In this document: positions 43,381-51,617 of the stretch, one piece after another | Layout: every line of letters begins with the position of its first letter | Position numbering within the stretch: position 1 is the first letter of the stretch | Origin: Cobetia amphilecti | GTDB lineage: Bacteria; Pseudomonadota; Gammaproteobacteria; Pseudomonadales; Halomonadaceae | Direction: 5' to 3' | Length of the DNA: 64,000 nt | NCBI RefSeq assembly: GCF_020217465.1 | Contig: NZ_CP084115.1 | Coordinates: 3,968,001 to 4,032,000 of the forward strand | Made by a program: the position numbers and the translations under genes | Notes under the pieces: model-generated | The model's database searches: none | What the model was told of the DNA's origin: nothing | The model's input: the letters and a program-made list of their open reading frames with translations, nothing else

Positions 43381-43440
43381 ACCACAGACCAGTCGACCGT
43401 AGATCTGTCGATCACCGTTCAGTCGACCACACATCAGTCA
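43381..43440. repeat. four degenerate 15-bp tandem repeats at the sodC 3' end
   Basis: Units at 43381, 43396, 43411 and 43426, of the form ACCACANATCAGTCG. On the minus strand each reads like the end of sodC, for example TGTGTGGTCGACTGA (Cys-Val-Val-Asp-stop). They begin inside the last codons of sodC (stop at 43434). Confidence 0.7.
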
Positions 43441-44003
43441 ACTACACCGCAGGCGACGCGCGAACCGCCACCGCCCAGTTTGGGCGTATCGGTGTAGTTG
43501 TCACCGCCGGAGTGGATCATCAGCGCATGGCCGCTGAGGTCGCTTTCCTTGAGGCGCGGTGCCAGCACCGGCAGCGAGATCTTGCCATCGGCATCGACGC
43601 TCAGCGCCGGAAGGTCACCGAGGTGGCCGTCACCGTAGGGCCCCTGGTGGGTACCGGTCTCTTCTGGATCAAAGTGGCTACCTGCCGCGGCCGCGGCGAC
43701 GGTCTCGCCATCCTTCTCGGCCGGTTCGCAGCTGGCATTGGCATGCAGGTGGAAGCCGTGGATGCCGCTCTCGAGCCCCTCGATCTTCGGCGTCAGCAGC
43801 AGACCATCATCGGTATCCTCGGCCATGACACTGCCGACGGACTCACCGACGCCATCACTGCTGACGCGATGCATTTCCACCTCGGTGGCGGCCTGGGCGA
43901 CGCCGCCGAACAACCAGGCGCCGAGCGCCACCGTCGCGGCGGTCTTGAGGGGCTTTCTGGACGAGGTCGTAAAGGATGCCGTGTGCTGTGTCTCGTGATT
44001 CAT
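43434..44003 (-). CDS. sodC: periplasmic Cu/Zn superoxide dismutase
   Basis: 189 aa. A signal peptide (basic SSRKPLK, then hydrophobic TAATVALGAWLFGGVAQA) is probably cleaved at about residue 38. The copper/zinc ligands are present in HGFHLHANASCEP, FDPEETGTHQGPYGDGHLGD and GHALMIHSGGDNYTD. The C terminus GGSRVACGVVD carries the second disulfide cysteine. The ATG at 44003 follows GGAGA. The 3' end runs into 15-bp repeats that copy the final codons. Confidence 0.92.
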   Translation of the reverse strand: MNHETQHTASFTTSSRKPLKTAATVALGAWLFGGVAQAATEVEMHRVSSDGVGESVGSVMAEDTDDGLLLTPKIEGLESGIHGFHLHANASCEPAEKDGETVAAAAAGSHFDPEETGTHQGPYGDGHLGDLPALSVDADGKISLPVLAPRLKESDLSGHALMIHSGGDNYTDTPKLGGGGSRVACGVVD

Positions 44004-44162
44004 GAGCAATCTCTCCATCACTGAGGCCGGCGTCACTGCCGACGCCTTGAGTGGCTTGCGGGCCGCTGTCACAAGCGGCTACCCGTCAGACCTCAGGGCG
44101 AGCGACGCCACATTCAATGCCGCTTTTCCAATTACTTGTCGCGCGCACCCGGCGCGCGTGAC

Positions 44163-45014
44163 TCAACGAGAAGAGATCCCCAGATTTTCCAGCACCTTGA
44201 GACACGGCTCGGCCTGATTGAGGGTATAGAAGTGCAGGCCCGGCGCGCCGCCATCCAGCAGACGCTGACTCATGCGCGAGATCACCTCGGTGCCGAAGGC
44301 CTGAAGGCTCTCGCTGTCATCGCCATAGCTCTCGAGCTGCCGGCGGAGCCAGCGCGGGATGTCCGCCCCGCAGGAATCAGAGAAACGCGCCAGCCTGGTG
44401 TAGTTGGTGATCGGCATGATCCCCGGGATGATCGGCTGCTGGATGCCGGCGGCACGCGCGCGCTCCACGAAGTGGAAGTAGGCATCGGCATTGAAGAAGT
44501 ACTGGGTGATGGCGATATCGGCGCCGGCCTGCATCTTGCGCGCGAAGTTCTCGAGATCGCTGTGGTAGTTGTCGGCCTGCGGATGGCACTCCGGATAGGC
44601 CGCCACCGCGATCTCGAAGTGGTCACCGGTCTCCTCGCGCACGAACTCGACCAGCTCATTGGCGTAACGCAGCTCGCTGCGCGAGCCCATTCCGGAGGGC
44701 AGGTCCCCGCGCAACGCCACCAGGCGCTTGACGCCCTGCTCGCGATATTGCGCCAGGATCTCGCGCAGCTCGCCGCGGTCACTGCCGACACACGACAGGT
44801 GCGGCGCGGTACAGATGCCGCTGGCGCTGACCGACTGCACGGTGTTGAAGGTGCGCTCACGCGTGGAGCCACCCGCGCCATAGGTGACGGAGAAGAACTC
44901 CGGCTCCAGCGCCGCCAGCTGATCGCGAACCCCCTTGAGCTTTTCACGCCCGGCCTCGGTATTCGGCGGGAAGAATTCGAAGCTGATCCCTGACGGATGT
45001 TCGCTTGCACTCAT
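44163..45014 (-). CDS. metF: 5,10-methylenetetrahydrofolate reductase
   Basis: 283 aa FAD-dependent TIM barrel that makes 5-methyl-THF for methionine synthesis. Conserved blocks are SFEFFPPNTEAG, EPEFFSVTYGAGGSTRERT, RLVALRGDLPSG and FFNADAYFHF. The ATG at 45014 (MSASEHPSGISFEFF) is the most family-like start. It is monocistronic; metK is 9 kb away. A GC hairpin (GCGCGC/GCGCGC, 44141-44157) without a T-tract follows the stop. Confidence 0.95.
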   Translation of the reverse strand: MSASEHPSGISFEFFPPNTEAGREKLKGVRDQLAALEPEFFSVTYGAGGSTRERTFNTVQSVSASGICTAPHLSCVGSDRGELREILAQYREQGVKRLVALRGDLPSGMGSRSELRYANELVEFVREETGDHFEIAVAAYPECHPQADNYHSDLENFARKMQAGADIAITQYFFNADAYFHFVERARAAGIQQPIIPGIMPITNYTRLARFSDSCGADIPRWLRRQLESYGDDSESLQAFGTEVISRMSQRLLDGGAPGLHFYTLNQAEPCLKVLENLGISSR

Positions 45015-45385
45015 GGGGCGGCCCTCGTGGTCGTCGTGTCCGGCATTGATGTCGTTATCGCCGCACACTTCGCGGTGCGCGTGCAGCAATACACGTCCGG
45101 CACGTCACGCCACCGCCCTTGCACTGCATGTCGAGCATTCTGACCGCCGCCGCCGACCCCGGCCAATGAAAGGTTTTCGCCTCAACTTCAATACCATTCA
45201 TATAAGAAAGTGCGTGTTTATAACCATTGCTGACAGTGGCGTCCTGCCCCTCACCAGGCGCGCAACCACGCGATGCGCAGCCGGATCAAGGAAAGGCGCA
45301 ATGAGCATCATTCATGAGATGACGCTGACAGGGGCCACACGGCATGATGAGCCAAAAGGACAATGACGCTTTACAAGGAACCGTG
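45015..45385. other. intergenic region, metF / AEC transporter (divergent)
   Basis: 371 bp without a credible gene. An A/T-rich island at about 45185-45240 (TTCATATAAG, TTTATAACC) is the likely promoter zone for one or both genes. I saw no MetJ-type AGACGTCT array and no SAH riboswitch consensus. Confidence 0.5.
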
Positions 45386-46315
45386 ATGGACCACATCGAT
45401 CTGCAGCAACCGCTCTGGATGCTGATCACCTTCGTCGCCCTCGGCGCCCTCTGCGCACGCCGCCTCGCGATCGACCCGCGCCCCATCGCCACCTTGCTGA
45501 TCTATGTGATCGCGCCGCTGACCTTCTTCCGCGGGCTGGTGCTCGGCGAGCCATCGCTGAGTGATCTGGGCCTGACGCTGGGACTGTTCTCGCTGGCCAG
45601 CAGCATCTGCCTGCTGGTGCGCCCGCTGGCCGCGAAGTTCTTCCCGCCGCAGGAAGCCGCCCTGCTCGCCTTCTCCTCGGGCACCGGCAATACCGGCTAC
45701 TTCGGCCTGCCGGTCGCGATGCTGTTGCTGCCGCCGGAAGGCGTGACACAGTACCTGTTCTGCCTGCTCGGCATCACGCTGTATGAGTTCACGCTGGGCT
45801 TCTATGTCAGTGCGCGCGGGCAGTTCTCGATGCGCCAGAGCCTGGTCAAGATCGTGCGTCTGCCGCTGATCTACGCCTTTCTGGCCGCCCTGCTGGTGGG
45901 GACGCTGGGGCTCGAGGTACCGGGGGCGGTGATGGAGGGACTCGACTACTTCAAGTACAGCTACACGGTGCTGGGCATGATGATCATCGGCATGACGCTG
46001 GGCGGTGTCAGCCTGCGCGAGATCGACCCGCGCTTCATTCTGGCCGCGACCGGTCTGCGCTTCGTGATGTGGCCGCTGCTGAGTCTGGGCAGCGTGATGC
46101 TGCTGGGCAGCCTGTTCGCCCTCGACCCGGTGCTGGCGCAGGTGTTGCTGCTGCTGGGCGTGGTGCCGATGGCCGCCAATGTGGTCGTGCTGGCCATCGA
46201 GCTGAATATCCAGCCGGCCAAGGGCGCGATCGCGGTGATGCTGACCACCCTGGCGGCGCCGCTGATCATCCCGCTGTATCTGTCATGGATGCTGGCGATC
46301 AGCGGCCTGGGGTGA
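45386..46315 (+). CDS. AEC (auxin efflux carrier) family transporter
   Basis: 309 aa with about ten hydrophobic segments. The FSSGTGNTGYFGLPVAMLLL region, a conserved Asn/Gly-rich crossover in this family, is present. I start at the ATG at 45386 because AAGGA lies six bases upstream; an ATG at 45344 in the same frame lacks a binding site. AEC proteins export or import small organic anions; the substrate is unknown. Its stop is 3 bp from the end of the convergent phosphoesterase gene. Confidence 0.82.
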   Translation: MDHIDLQQPLWMLITFVALGALCARRLAIDPRPIATLLIYVIAPLTFFRGLVLGEPSLSDLGLTLGLFSLASSICLLVRPLAAKFFPPQEAALLAFSSGTGNTGYFGLPVAMLLLPPEGVTQYLFCLLGITLYEFTLGFYVSARGQFSMRQSLVKIVRLPLIYAFLAALLVGTLGLEVPGAVMEGLDYFKYSYTVLGMMIIGMTLGGVSLREIDPRFILAATGLRFVMWPLLSLGSVMLLGSLFALDPVLAQVLLLLGVVPMAANVVVLAIELNIQPAKGAIAVMLTTLAAPLIIPLYLSWMLAISGLG

Positions 46316-46318
46316 GGC

Positions 46319-47194
46319 TCAGGCGCCAGCCATCTCGGGCGTGACGGCATCGGGCGTCGCGGCCGGCGCCTGACGCGGCATCAGATGGCGCGGCGCCGTC
46401 TCGATGATTTGACCCTGCCAGTCGATCAGGTGCAGCGCGCCTTCGGCATCTTCCGCCAGCGCGGTGCAGTGCTCGACCCAGTCGCCATCGTTGCAGTAGA
46501 GCACGCCTGCCTCGACCCGGAAGCCCGCCTGGTGGATATGCCCCCCGACATAGCCATCCAGCCCTTCGAGGCGCGCCTGACGCATGGCGGCTTCCTCGAA
46601 CTGGGCCACATAGCGCTGGGCGGTGCCGCTACGACGCTTGAGCGCGCTGGCCAGCGACCAGTACGGCAGCCCGAACATGCCACGCGCGCGGTTGCACCAG
46701 CGATTGAGTGACAGGATGAAGCCGTGCATGCCATCGCCCAGCTTGAGCAGCCACGGCGCGATGCGCACATGGGTGTCGAATTCATCGCCGTGGGAAACCA
46801 GCAGGCGACGGCCGCTGCCGGTGGTATGGATCGCGCGCCGCTCGATGCTCACGTTGTGCAGCTTCAGGCCGCACAGGCGACGGAAGGCGGCATCATGATT
46901 GCCGGGAATGTAGATGACCTCACAGCCGCTGCGCGCCAGACGCAGCACCCGCGCCACCAGCGCCTGCTGGTCCTTGTCGAGCACCGCACGCTTGCGCATC
47001 GCCAGCAGGTCGACGATATCGCCGACCAGATACAGGCGTTCGGGGCGCACGCGACGCAGCAGCTTCGCAAGCAGCGCCGCCTGGCAGTCCGGGGTTCCCA
47101 GATGCACATCGGAGATGAACAGCGTGCGAACCTGACCGAGAGCGTCGGGAGCAGGCGGCATTTCAGCACGGGGAGCCGATTGCGGAGCGGTCAT
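46319..47194 (-). CDS. metallophosphoesterase, UDP-2,3-diacylglucosamine diphosphatase-like
   Basis: 291 aa calcineurin-like phosphoesterase. All metal motifs are present: ISDVHLG, VGDIVDLL, PGNHD, VSHGDEFD and GHIHQ. The overall layout resembles LpxH-like proteins that lack membrane helices. A Pro-rich stretch precedes the domain, so the start is uncertain; the ATG at 47194 has AGAGGTG upstream. It may hydrolyse UDP-diacylglucosamine or another phosphodiester. Confidence 0.75.
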   Translation of the reverse strand: MTAPQSAPRAEMPPAPDALGQVRTLFISDVHLGTPDCQAALLAKLLRRVRPERLYLVGDIVDLLAMRKRAVLDKDQQALVARVLRLARSGCEVIYIPGNHDAAFRRLCGLKLHNVSIERRAIHTTGSGRRLLVSHGDEFDTHVRIAPWLLKLGDGMHGFILSLNRWCNRARGMFGLPYWSLASALKRRSGTAQRYVAQFEEAAMRQARLEGLDGYVGGHIHQAGFRVEAGVLYCNDGDWVEHCTALAEDAEGALHLIDWQGQIIETAPRHLMPRQAPAATPDAVTPEMAGA

Positions 47195-47372
47195 GTCAGT
47201 CACCTCTGGGTTGCCAGGCGGAATCGACAGGCGAGGCCCAGATGGCCCCTGTCGTTGCCCAGCAAGACTGAGGGGAGGCGATGACATACCCGTAACAGCG
47301 ACATGAAAAAGCGATGACAGCCATTGCCATCAATCACTTGCAGCATGAAAGAAGGGAAGATCGCGGGCTTTC

Positions 47373-48545
47373 TCACGCCTGAGGGTCGTTGGCGCCCGCC
47401 ATGGCCCGCCGCCGAGCGCGCTTCTGACGATACATGCGGTCATCCGCGATATGGATCAGATCATCGACATCCACATCGCCCTGCAATACCGGGTCGTGGG
47501 TGACGCGCCCGATGCTGACCTCGACCGGGAAGGGGATTTGCTGCTCCAGGCGTTGCTCCTGAAGATGGCGCATCAGCTGGGTCGTCGCCTGCTGGCTGGC
47601 CATATCACAGGCTCCGGGCATCACGACCAGGAATTCATCGCCGCCCAGACGGCATGCCAGTCCGTCTTCACCGGCCGCCTGGGCGACACTCCGGGCCACC
47701 AGCTGGATCAGGCGATCCCCCTCAGCGTGCCCGAAGCTGTCGTTGACGTGCTTCAGGCGATCGACATCCACGAACAGGATCGACATGCATTGCCGGGTGC
47801 TCGTGCTCTCGGCCAGCATCCGCTCGAGAAAATCAAAGCCGAAACGGCGATTGGGCAGCCCCGTCAGCAGATCATGATTGGCGCGATATTCCAGCTCGTT
47901 CTGCTGAGTGAGCAACCGCTGATTCATGTCGTGCAATTCGAGATTGCGCGCCTCCAGCGTGCGCTGCAACCGGATGGTGCGATGGAAGGTCGAGGCTCGG
48001 GCGTGCGCCAGTGCCGGCGCGATGAAGAGGGTTCCCAGGGTGTAGGCACCGCCAGCGCCGGCCAATGTCGTCAACGACAAGGGACTCAGCCACACATAGA
48101 TGGGCACATAACACAGTATCAGCGGCAGGCTGCTGGCCAGCTGGTAGCGCCAGCCCCACACCAGCCAGGCGGGCATGGCGATCAGCATGCAGGTCGAGAA
48201 ACTCAGGTTCCACAACGTCAGCGTCAGCGCATCCGGAATCAGCGCGGCACCGAAGCAGAAGAACAGGTTGGCGGGTATCGCCCCGGCCAGCAGGATCTTG
48301 TCCGAATGCACGCCGCCGCGGCGCAGCTGGAGGATGCACAGCAGGCAGCAGAGGAAGATGATCAGCCGCCCCACCCACAACGCCTGCCAGGCAGACGGCA
48401 CCTGGAAATAGTCAAACAGCAGGAAGCAGGCGAAGCACGCCATGGCGAACATGATGAAGGTATTGTTGATTCGCGTGCGATAGTGCTGCGCTTCGATATC
48501 CGAACCGTCCCTGCCCGGCAACATCAGATGTTCATGAAGCAGCAT
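47373..48545 (-). CDS. membrane diguanylate cyclase (GGDEF)
   Basis: 390 aa. Five to six hydrophobic segments (about residues 25-190) precede a coiled coil and a GGDEF domain with the intact active site at residues 301-305. The usual RxxD inhibitory site before it is not recognisable (GEDGLACRLGGDEF). It should make cyclic di-GMP without classic product inhibition. No EAL domain. The ATG at 48545 (MLLHEHLMLPG) is chosen with GAGGA upstream. Input signal unknown. Confidence 0.85.
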   Translation of the reverse strand: MLLHEHLMLPGRDGSDIEAQHYRTRINNTFIMFAMACFACFLLFDYFQVPSAWQALWVGRLIIFLCCLLCILQLRRGGVHSDKILLAGAIPANLFFCFGAALIPDALTLTLWNLSFSTCMLIAMPAWLVWGWRYQLASSLPLILCYVPIYVWLSPLSLTTLAGAGGAYTLGTLFIAPALAHARASTFHRTIRLQRTLEARNLELHDMNQRLLTQQNELEYRANHDLLTGLPNRRFGFDFLERMLAESTSTRQCMSILFVDVDRLKHVNDSFGHAEGDRLIQLVARSVAQAAGEDGLACRLGGDEFLVVMPGACDMASQQATTQLMRHLQEQRLEQQIPFPVEVSIGRVTHDPVLQGDVDVDDLIHIADDRMYRQKRARRRAMAGANDPQA

Positions 48546-48742
48546 GTTCCATCCTCGACACTCGGTAGCATCAACCAATGTTACACCGCGCGCAGAGCAC
48601 ACCTCACTGGAATAAAGAGTTGATCAGTAAACGCAAGAATACCGTCTGCCTGATAGAACAATGTGCTGTGTCATCAGGCCGGCCAGGCGGAGAAAGGGCA
48701 AAGAGGTGTCGGCAACAAGAATGTGCCGGCAACACGAACGAA

Positions 48743-48788
48743 AGCGCCCTGCTGTCGTCATCCATATCGGTGGCGACAGCAGGGCGCT
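48743..48788 (-). terminator. long hairpin after the NCS1 permease gene
   Basis: AGCGCCCTGCTGTCG and its exact complement form a 15-bp stem with a 16-nt loop. On the minus strand TTTCGTTCG follows, a weak T-tract. It lies beyond the tandem repeat, downstream of the permease stop. The rest of 48546-48742 shows nothing more than a possible promoter zone for the GGDEF gene. Confidence 0.55.
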
Positions 48789-48810
48789 GAAGGTAAAGCC
48801 AAGGCAATAC

Positions 48811-48898
48811 CAGGTCACGGCCAGGTCACGGCCAGGTCATGGCCAGGTCATGGCCAGGTCATGGCCAGGTCACGGCCAGCTCACGGCCAGCTCACGGC
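48811..48898. repeat. 11-bp tandem repeat, eight units
   Basis: Eight contiguous units of CAGGTCACGGC; units 3-5 have CAGGTCATGGC and units 7-8 CAGCTCACGGC. It lies 7 bp beyond the permease stop. Every second unit is not offset, so this is a clean 11-bp period. Confidence 0.9.
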
Positions 48899-48905
48899 CT
48901 GAGCG

Positions 48906-50381
48906 TCATGACATCTTCTGGCGCACCCCGGCCGGCACATAGATGCGTGCAGAGGCGGCATCTCCCAGCCAGTACCCCGAGAAGATGCCATAAAGCCCTG
49001 CCGCCATCAGACCGCCGATGAACAGCGTGAAGTGGGTGATGTCGCCCAGCGGCAGGAAGCTGATGATCAGCGTCACCGCCGAGGAGACCAGCAGCGCCTT
49101 GACCGCCGCGACGTTGACGCCCTTCTCGAAGAAGTACTCGCCTTCCGTGCTGTCGGTGAACAGCGCCTTGGCGTTGATGCCGCCCTTGTTGACCAGATAG
49201 TGGTCGAACAGGATCACGCCATACACCGGGCCGATGGCCGCGGCGAGGATACCCACGGTGTACTGGATGATCTCCGGGTTGTTGAACAGATTCCACGGCG
49301 TGATGAAGATGGAGCCGATGGCGGCGAGCATGCCGCCCATGCGCCAGCTGATGCGGGACGGTGCCACATTGGAGAAGTCGAACGCCGGTGACACGAAGTT
49401 GGCCACGATGTTGATGCCGATGGTCGCCAGCACCAGGGTCAGGATGCCCAGCGCTGCCGCGACGCCATTGTCGATGCGGGCGACGGTCTCCATCGGGTCA
49501 TGCAGCATCTCGCCGAAGATGGGCTGCGTGCCGGACACCACCACCACGGTGATGACGGCAAACAGCAGGAAGTTGACCGGCAGGCCCCAGAAATTGCCGC
49601 GCTTCACATCCCCGGGGGTAGCGCAGTAGCGCGAGAAGTCCCCGAAGTTGAGCGTCGGCCCCGCGAAGTAGCCCGCCACCAGCGCCGCGGCGATCACCAT
49701 CTGCCACAGGGCGTCGCTGCCAGAGAGCGTCTTGCTGCCCAGCGTGAAGCTGATGTTGTCCCAGCCGGCCTGCCAGACGATCCAGCCCGCCAGCGCGAAC
49801 ATCACCACATAGACGGCTGGCCCGGCGAAATCGATGAAGCGCCGCACCGCATTCATGCCCCACCAGAACACCAGCGCCTGCAGTACCCACATGAACAGGA
49901 AGCAGTACCAGCCCAGCTGCGAGAGCCCGAACAGCTGGGTCTCGGTCAGCCCTTCCAGCGACGGCACGTAGCGCAGCAGCACCAGCATCAAGGCATGCGC
50001 CGCTAGATACGTCTGGATGCCGTACCACACCACCGCGATCAGCCCGCGGATGATCGCCGGAATGTTGGCACCATGGATGCCGAAGGACTGACGGCAGACC
50101 ACCGGGAAGGGCACCCCCGTCTGCTGGCTGGGCCGCGAGATCAGATTGGCGAACACCTGCACCACCAGAATGCCGACCAGCATCGAGACCAGAATCTGCC
50201 AGCTGGCCAGCCCCAGGGTGAACAGACTGGCGGCAAAGACGTAGCCACCGACGCTGTGCACATCGGACATCCAGAACGAGAAGATGTTGTACCAGTTCCA
50301 GTTCTGCTCGCAGGGGGCGAGGTCCTCATTGATGAGCCGCTTGCTCGCGTTGCTCAGATCAGGGGGAGTCTGGGGTGTCAT
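48906..50381 (-). CDS. NCS1-family nucleobase/allantoin/hydantoin:cation symporter
   Basis: 491 aa with about 12 membrane segments. The segment NWNWYNIFSFWMSDVHSVGG and SRPSQQTGVPFPVVCRQSFG are characteristic of the NCS1 subgroup that includes allantoin (PucI/YbbW) and hydantoin (Mhp1) permeases. The divergent gene encodes an Asp/Glu/hydantoin-type racemase, which favours allantoin or a hydantoin as substrate. No hydantoinase or allantoinase gene is in the window. The stop is followed by an 11-bp tandem repeat and a long hairpin. Confidence 0.85.
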   Translation of the reverse strand: MTPQTPPDLSNASKRLINEDLAPCEQNWNWYNIFSFWMSDVHSVGGYVFAASLFTLGLASWQILVSMLVGILVVQVFANLISRPSQQTGVPFPVVCRQSFGIHGANIPAIIRGLIAVVWYGIQTYLAAHALMLVLLRYVPSLEGLTETQLFGLSQLGWYCFLFMWVLQALVFWWGMNAVRRFIDFAGPAVYVVMFALAGWIVWQAGWDNISFTLGSKTLSGSDALWQMVIAAALVAGYFAGPTLNFGDFSRYCATPGDVKRGNFWGLPVNFLLFAVITVVVVSGTQPIFGEMLHDPMETVARIDNGVAAALGILTLVLATIGINIVANFVSPAFDFSNVAPSRISWRMGGMLAAIGSIFITPWNLFNNPEIIQYTVGILAAAIGPVYGVILFDHYLVNKGGINAKALFTDSTEGEYFFEKGVNVAAVKALLVSSAVTLIISFLPLGDITHFTLFIGGLMAAGLYGIFSGYWLGDAASARIYVPAGVRQKMS

Positions 50382-50777
50382 TGTTGTCTCCAGAGGGGCT
50401 TGTGGGCCATGGGCCAGTCACGAGGCGTCATGCCTCGCCATACCCTCCCCTTATCAACAAGCGTGCCAGTGAAACACTTGTTGCGGATGTTCAATCTCCA
50501 AGCGTTTTCCCCAGGACCCGATCTGCGTGGCACCCCTGCCAGCAACGTCATGTGCGTGGCAACTCCTGAGACATCAGGCACCATTAACTTCCGCTGTATT
50601 AGCCATATGCACCACAGAAGCGCGCCGTCAATGAAACGAACGTTGCGCCAGCAGGTGTCGCCGGGACTGGCACGGATGCTGCTCGTGTTTTGTGTGCTCC
50701 GCTCGTACGGCCCTGCATCCGACGCGCGCCGGCACGAGAAAGCCCTTCACGAGCCACCCATCATGAGAGAGCCCGCC
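50382..50777. other. intergenic region, NCS1 permease / racemase (divergent)
   Basis: 396 bp that must carry both promoters. No regulator gene is adjacent and I found no convincing promoter or operator pair. Confidence 0.4.
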
Positions 50778-51518
50778 ATGTTGCGTCTCAAGGTCATCAA
50801 TCCCAACACCAGCCAGGCGATGAGTCAGCAGATGGCGCACTCGCTGCAACGGCAGCTCTCCCGGGACGTCCACCTCGAGGTGCTGACTGCCGAGCATGGC
50901 GCCCCCAGCATCGAGACCGCCGTCGAGGAAGCCATGGCGGTGGTCGCGCTGCTGGCGCTGATCGCCCGTGATCGTGAGGGCCTGCTGGAGACCCCGCCCG
51001 CCGATGGCTATCTGCTGGCCTGCTTCGGTGACCCCGGCCTCGAGGCCGCAAGTGAACTGAGCCCCGTGCCGGTGATCGGCATCGCCCAGGCCGCCATGCA
51101 CATGGCCACGCTGGCGGCTCCCTCCTTTGCCATCGTCACCAGCATGACCAGCACGCTGCCGATGTCCGAGCAGCTGCTGGAGCGCTATGCGATGCGCCCT
51201 CTGTGCAAGGCGCTGCTGGCCTGTGACGTACCGGTACTCGCGCTGTCCGAGGCGCGCACTCCCCCCGCGCCATTGCTGGAGCGCTGTGAACACGCCAGAG
51301 CCAGCGGTGCCGGCAGCATCGTGCTGGGCTGCGCTGCGATGGGGCCGCTGCGTGATGCCATCGCGTCAGAGATCGGCCTGCCGGTGGTCGATCCGCTGCT
51401 GGCGGGGCGCGACCTGCTGCTGACCCTGATGCGCCAGCCCGCTGTCGCTCGCGCGAAGCAAGCGGGTGAGGTGAAACCTCTCAGCGGTGTCTTTGCCCGG
51501 GGCCTGGCGGCCCTTTGA
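50778..51518 (+). CDS. aspartate/glutamate/hydantoin racemase family protein
   Basis: 246 aa. It has the N-terminal block LKVINPNTSQAMSQQM and the two catalytic cysteine regions, LLACFGDPGLE and SIVLGCAAMGPL, of hydantoin/allantoin racemases. The start at 50778 (MLRLKVINPN) has AGAG upstream; an ATG at 50763 in frame is possible. With the divergent NCS1 permease, a role in racemising an imported allantoin or hydantoin is likely but unproven. A terminator follows. Confidence 0.85.
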   Translation: MLRLKVINPNTSQAMSQQMAHSLQRQLSRDVHLEVLTAEHGAPSIETAVEEAMAVVALLALIARDREGLLETPPADGYLLACFGDPGLEAASELSPVPVIGIAQAAMHMATLAAPSFAIVTSMTSTLPMSEQLLERYAMRPLCKALLACDVPVLALSEARTPPAPLLERCEHARASGAGSIVLGCAAMGPLRDAIASEIGLPVVDPLLAGRDLLLTLMRQPAVARAKQAGEVKPLSGVFARGLAAL

Positions 51519-51561
51519 CCCGCAGGCGAACTGCCCTTGGCTGGCGCCTCGCGACCGAAAC

Positions 51562-51601
51562 GCAAACGCCCCCGCACTGCTGTCAGTGAAGGGGCGTTTG
51601 C
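51562..51601. terminator. hairpin between racemase and antiporter genes
   Basis: GCAAACGCCCC and GGGGCGTTTGC form an 11-bp stem around an 18-nt interior. Located between two convergent genes, it can serve both. Confidence 0.7.
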
Positions 51602-51617
51602 ATTGGCCGACTCTGAC

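Noticed and set aside
44136..44993. 285-codon plus-strand frame opposite metF
   Set aside because: Antisense to a gene with all MetF motifs; no domain features.
48811..48898. CRISPR array
   Set aside because: Units are 11 bp, contiguous and without spacers.
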